Below are positions 32,709 to 36,392 of a DNA stretch of 36,392 nt, in pieces (position 1 is the first letter of the stretch; each line of letters opens with the position of its first letter). Position numbers and translations under genes: made by a program. The stretch is from assembly GCA_030247855.1 (NCBI GenBank), contig JAPDRN010000211.1, forward strand, positions 1-36,392, in the 5' to 3' direction. The DNA is from Knufia peltigerae. Its lineage: Eukaryota > Ascomycota > Eurotiomycetes > Chaetothyriales > Trichomeriaceae. The notes under the pieces were generated by a model. The model saw nothing but the letters and a program-made list of their open reading frames with translations, had not been told where the DNA came from and searched no databases.

Positions 32709-34501
32709 ATGTCCTCCTCCTACCTCATCATCACCACACTCACATTGATCGCCTTGCCATTGTTGTGGACCTTGGTGTCCCTCGTCCAAAACTATAGGAC
32801 TGCTAGGTCGGCCAAGCTTCCTGTCCTGATATGTCCCATTGACCCATTCAATCCCTTCTGGATGCTCTTGCGGCCCTACATCAACCCATTGCTGGCTCGC
32901 TTACCTTTTGGCCTGGGAGCCTTCACAGAGTACAACCATCTGGGCTTCATGTGGCGGGACCAGGGTCGTCTGCACGAGGTCCACGGAGGGGCTTACATGA
33001 TAGTGACGCCCGGACTGAATCAGTTGGTCGTGGCCGACGCCAGCGCGGGCACTGAGATCCTCAGATCCATTCACACGTGGGGGAAGAACCCGGCGTTCAA
33101 CGAGCCGCTCAAGACCTTCGGTCCCAGCGTGGCCACCGACGAGGGCGACGCGTGGCAGCGACAACGCAAGATCACGGCCGTGGCTTTCAGCGAACGCAAC
33201 AACAACCTCGTCTGGGTCGAGGCCGTCAAGCAGAGCAGGCAGATGCTGGCGGGCTGGCTGACCAAGAGAGACGTCGTGACCAGCACGGCCGAGGACTCGT
33301 ACATGGCGGCGCTCCACGTGCTCACCGGCGCAGGCTTCGGGAGGAGCTACGACTTCGACAGCCCCCTGACGGTGCCGGACCCGGGCCACACCATGAGCTA
33401 TCGCGATGCCCTCTGGGGTGCCATGGCCAACATCTTTGTCACCTGCGCCATCGCAAAGCTGGGCCGACTGTCGGTCCTTCTCCCTTCGAGCGGCAAACGC
33501 GTCCACCGAGCCATCGTCGAATTGAAAATGTACATGCGCGAGCTGGTGGACAAGGAGCGTTCATCATACTCCCAGGGTGGTGGAGGCTCCGCCAACAACA
33601 CCACATTGGCGACGAATCTCATGTCGAGTCTTGTGCGCGCCTCCGAGAGTGAAGCGCGCACCGCTTCTGGAAAGTCGCGCAACGCACTCACCGATGAAGA
33701 ATTCTTGGGGAATCTCTTCATCTTCAACGTTGCCGGACATGACACGACAGCGGCCACTTTGGCGTATGCAATTGGCCTTCTTGCTTGCAACCCTCGATGG
33801 CAAGATTGGATCAAGTGTGAGCTCGACGAGGTGTTTGGTGAGAGAGAGGTGACGGAGGATGAATACGAGACTGCCTTTCCGCGCTTAAAACGGTGCCTGG
33901 CGATAATGGTAAGAAATGTTCTTGTGGTCAGGTCATCTTGAGAGAGAGAAACAGCAAACAAAAAGCTGACGGTGCGGAATGTTTGCAGTATGAGACACTG
34001 CGCCTCTACGCACCCCTGAACGGGATTCCTCGTTATACAGGGTCGACGCCAAAGACGCTCGCCCTAGGGTCGGACACGTACATCATCCCAGGAAACACCT
34101 TCGTCTTTGTCAACAACGCCGCCGTTCAGATGGACGAGCAGTATTGGGGTCCTGACAGACTCGAGTGGAACCCGTCCCGCTGGCTTCGTGAGCCATCATC
34201 ACCGTCATCGCTCGCCTCGACTCCAGGCGAGGTTCCTGTCCAGCTGGCGGAGAACAGCTACCTGCCCTGGTCGAGTGGACCACGAGTCTGCCCCGGTAAG
34301 AAATTCTCTCAGGTGGAACATACTGCTGCCTTGGCCGTGCTGTTCCATCATCATCGGGTACATCCTGTCGTGCTGCCTGGCGAAACCGAGGAACATGCAA
34401 GGGGAAGGATTCAACGCGTGGTGATGGATTCGGACATGGTGCTGGCGATGAGAATGAATCATCCAGAGGAGTTGAAGGTTAGATGGGTGAAAGATCCGTG
34501 A
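32709..34501 (+). CDS. Cytochrome P450 monooxygenase, complete
   Basis: Complete 570-aa microsomal P450 in two exons, 32709-33908 and 33989-34501 (80-nt intron, GTAAGA donor, GCAG acceptor). The first ATG in good context is at 32709; the frame further upstream starts only with TTG. The N-terminal 26 residues are a hydrophobic ER anchor (YLIITTLTLIALPLLWTLVSL). Landmarks: I-helix AGHDTT at 342-347, K-helix YETLRL with ExxR at 402-405 immediately after the splice, PERF-like WNPSRWL, and heme loop PWSSGPRVCPG with Cys501, where Trp replaces the usual Phe. The WQRQRK C-helix motif is also present. Length is slightly above average. It resembles fungal CYP4-like fatty-acid or secondary-metabolite hydroxylases in layout, but the family cannot be assigned. 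No biosynthetic core gene adjoins it. Confidence 0.95.
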
Positions 34502-34589
34502 ATTGTTCTGGATGTGGACGATAGATACTCTGTGTAGTCGGTAGCATCAAAGTGAAATGACCGTGATGGCCAGCCAGCTCGGCAAAGAG

Positions 34590-34622
34590 TGGATGATGGT
34601 TGGATGATGGTTGGATGATGGG
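34590..34622. repeat. Tandem 11-bp repeat, three copies
   Basis: TGGATGATGGT is repeated exactly at 34590-34600 and 34601-34611, with a third copy at 34612-34622 ending in G instead of T. It is just downstream of the second P450 gene and is likely a small minisatellite. Confidence 0.9.
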
Positions 34623-34951
34623 GTGAGGTTCTGGGCCTGGCTGGCTGGTGTTGTACTCGGCATCTTCTGACTTTCCCGCCTCGGACAATCGCTTCCGGGT
34701 CTTTGCACTCTACCGTACACGATGCAAGTCAGTCATTATTTAAGCTGCCAAGAGCGATTTCGGCCGGACGAGTGGCTCCCGTTGGCCCTAGATGCATCCA
34801 GTCAACCAATCAGACGCGTCTTATAGGCTTCTCCGCAAAAATCTCCCTGCACCGGCGTCTGCCACTCATTCTCGCCCTCTTCCCGCCATATCTTGCCACA
34901 AGACCACGGGAAAGAGCGAACCACACCACCAACCGCCCGCTTCCAATGCCT

Positions 34952-34958
34952 TGACTCA
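34952..34958 (+). promoter_or_regulatory. TGACTCA, Gcn4/CpcA general amino-acid control site
   Basis: A perfect TGACTCA lies 81 bp upstream of the ILV2 start codon. This is the consensus bound by yeast Gcn4 and filamentous-fungal CpcA/CPC1, which induce branched-chain amino acid genes on amino-acid starvation; yeast ILV2 is under this control. I did not see another TGACTCA in the intergenic regions I scanned. Confidence 0.75.
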
Positions 34959-35038
34959 TAATTCTTCAACCTCGACTTTCTTAATTGTTTCCTCTCCCAC
35001 TGGGCCCTTCCCATTCCTGACCTTCTCGCCAAACCACC

Positions 35039-36392
35039 ATGGCGACCAAAATCATGCCCATTAGGCCTGGCTCCAGTGCTATTCGCTCCATCTCGAGACG
35101 GAGACCCTCGTGCTCACAACAATTTTCCACCACCGCTCCCACCGCAGCTCTTTCACCCTACCGAAAATCACAAAAAACCACATCCGACCAAAAAAGAAGA
35201 CCTGCCACCACTGCGGCAGCTCAAGCACAGTACGAGTGTTTCTGATCATGAGAGAGATTGAAAAAATTCACAGTCAAAAGCTAACACCCAACTAGATCAA
35301 CCCGACCTCTCCCCAGTCCAGCCTTCAACAATGACTTTCGACGTACCGAACCCTCCCCGTTGGTCAATCGCCAACAACCCGAGCTCGATGATTCATTCGT
35401 TGGTCTCAGTGGAGGAGAAATCTTCCACGAGATGATGCTCCGATTAGGCGTCAAGCATATGTTCGGCTACCCTGGTGGTGCCATTCTGCCAGTCTTCGAT
35501 GCCATCTACAATTCAAAACACTTCGAATTCGTCCTCCCGAAACACGAACAAGGTGCAGGCCACATGGCAGAGGGCTATGCAAGAGCATCTGGAAAACCTG
35601 GTGTGGTCTTGGTGACTTCTGGCCCAGGTGCCACGAATGTCATTACTCCGATGCAAGATGCGCTCTCTGATGGAACTCCCATGGTCGTATTCTGTGGTCA
35701 AGTGCCCACCACTGCCATTGGCACAGACGCCTTCCAAGAAGCCGACGTTGTGGGGATCTCAAGAGCCTGTACCAAGTGGAACGTGATGGTCAAGAACGTT
35801 GCAGAACTACCAAAACGTATCAAGGAGGCATTCGAGATTGCCACGTCAGGACGACCGGGTCCTGTCCTTGTTGACTTGCCCAAGGATGTGACTGCTGGCA
35901 TCCTTAGACGGCCAATTCCCATGCAATCCACCTTACCTTCGCATCCTTCCGCTGCCACTCTGGCGGCGAGAGAAATGTCGAGAAAACAGTTGGAAGGTAC
36001 CATCTCCCGCGTGGCAGACTTGGTCAACATTGCCAAGAAGCCTATCATTTATGCTGGAAATGGTGTTTTGGGTAGCCCCGAAGGGCCAGGTCTCCTCAGA
36101 GAGCTGTCGGACAAGGCGTCTATTCCCGTAACAACGACTCTGCAAGGGCTGGGCGGTTATGATGAACTTGACCCCAAGTCATTACACATGCTTGGAATGC
36201 ATGGCGCCGCATACGCCAACATGGCGATGCAGGAAGCCGATCTGATCATCGCCTTGGGCGCTCGGTTTGACGACCGTGTGACTCTCAACATCGCCAAATT
36301 CGCCCCTCAAGCCAAGGCTGCCGCAGCTGAGAAGCGGGGTGGCATTGTTCACTTCGAAATCATGCCCAAGAACATCAACAAGGTCGTACAGG
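35039..36392 (+). CDS. ILV2: Acetolactate synthase catalytic subunit, mitochondrial (3' end beyond window)
   Basis: First 429 codons of acetohydroxyacid synthase, which uses ThDP and FAD to join two pyruvates, or pyruvate and 2-oxobutyrate, in valine/leucine and isoleucine synthesis. Exons are 35039-35229 and 35296 to the window end; the 66-nt intron has a GTACGA donor, GCTAAC branch site and TAG acceptor. Exon 1 encodes a basic, Ser/Arg-rich mitochondrial presequence (RPGSSAIRSISRRRPSCSQQ). The ThDP N-terminal domain has SFVGLSGGEIFHEMM, GYPGGAILPVFDAIY, catalytic Glu148 in KHEQGAGHMAEGYAR, and TSGPGATNVITPMQDAL. The FAD/central domain begins with KPIIYAGNGVL and contains QGLGGYDELDPKSLHMLGMHG and ALGARFDDRVT. 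About 260 residues including the ThDP diphosphate domain lie outside. Start context CCACCATGG is excellent. Confidence 0.97.

Larger units (their letters stand above)
34502..35038. promoter_or_regulatory. Intergenic region with ILV2 promoter
   Basis: 537 bases between the P450 stop and the ILV2 start. Contents seen: an 11-bp tandem repeat, a CCAAT box at 34806-34810 about 230 bp upstream of the ILV2 ATG, and a Gcn4/CpcA site. The final 60 bases are pyrimidine-rich, as in many highly expressed fungal promoters, ending in the context CCACCATGG. I saw no Leu3-type CCGGNNCCGG. Confidence 0.65.

Overview
The window is nuclear DNA from a filamentous ascomycete (Pezizomycotina; a eurotiomycete such as a black yeast is my guess, not proven). 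The reasons are the dense mix of genes on both strands, short spliceosomal introns of about 45-170 nt with GTRNGY donors and CTRAC/CTCAC-like branch sites, and fungal-type families: CCZ1, RHO1, a fungal Na,K-ATPase-like pump, a transcription-factor-like protein without a zinc cluster, and ILV2. I see no operons, phage, CRISPR array, rRNA or intact transposon. All gene models below were spliced by eye from reading frames, splice sites and family alignment from memory.

Left part (1-10.3 kb): the 3' end of a cytochrome P450 (the window opens exactly on an intron donor), a convergent type-B carboxylesterase, a four-TM membrane protein, a zinc-less MDR oxidoreductase, a divergent transcription-factor-like gene, and a GFA/CENP-V zinc enzyme. 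P450, esterase, reductase and regulator together look like a small detoxification or metabolite-processing group.

Middle (11-20 kb): CCZ1 (Rab7 GEF subunit) and RHO1 (five exons), both on the minus strand, then a 4.2 kb stretch with no convincing gene. It holds two weak candidate reading frames and a tRNA-like 3' half.

Right part (20-36.4 kb): a 1143-residue P-type ATPase with altered ion-site residues; an ORP (oxysterol-binding) protein convergent with a compact divergent PIP kinase, so two PI4P-related genes sit tail to tail; a 4CL-like acyl/aryl-CoA ligase with a peroxisomal C-terminal AKL and a hidden in-frame 51-nt intron; allantoicase; a second P450; and the 5' two thirds of mitochondrial acetolactate synthase (ILV2) with a perfect Gcn4/CpcA site upstream.

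Functional themes are membrane and phosphoinositide traffic (CCZ1, RHO1, ORP, PIPK), oxidation and detoxification (two P450s, MDR, esterase, GFA), and primary metabolism (ILV2, allantoicase, CoA ligase). Most genes belong to known families. The best candidates for something new are the divergent PIPK with its ORP neighbour, the ATPase with a changed ion pocket, the left-end group, and possible small genes in the 4.2 kb gap.
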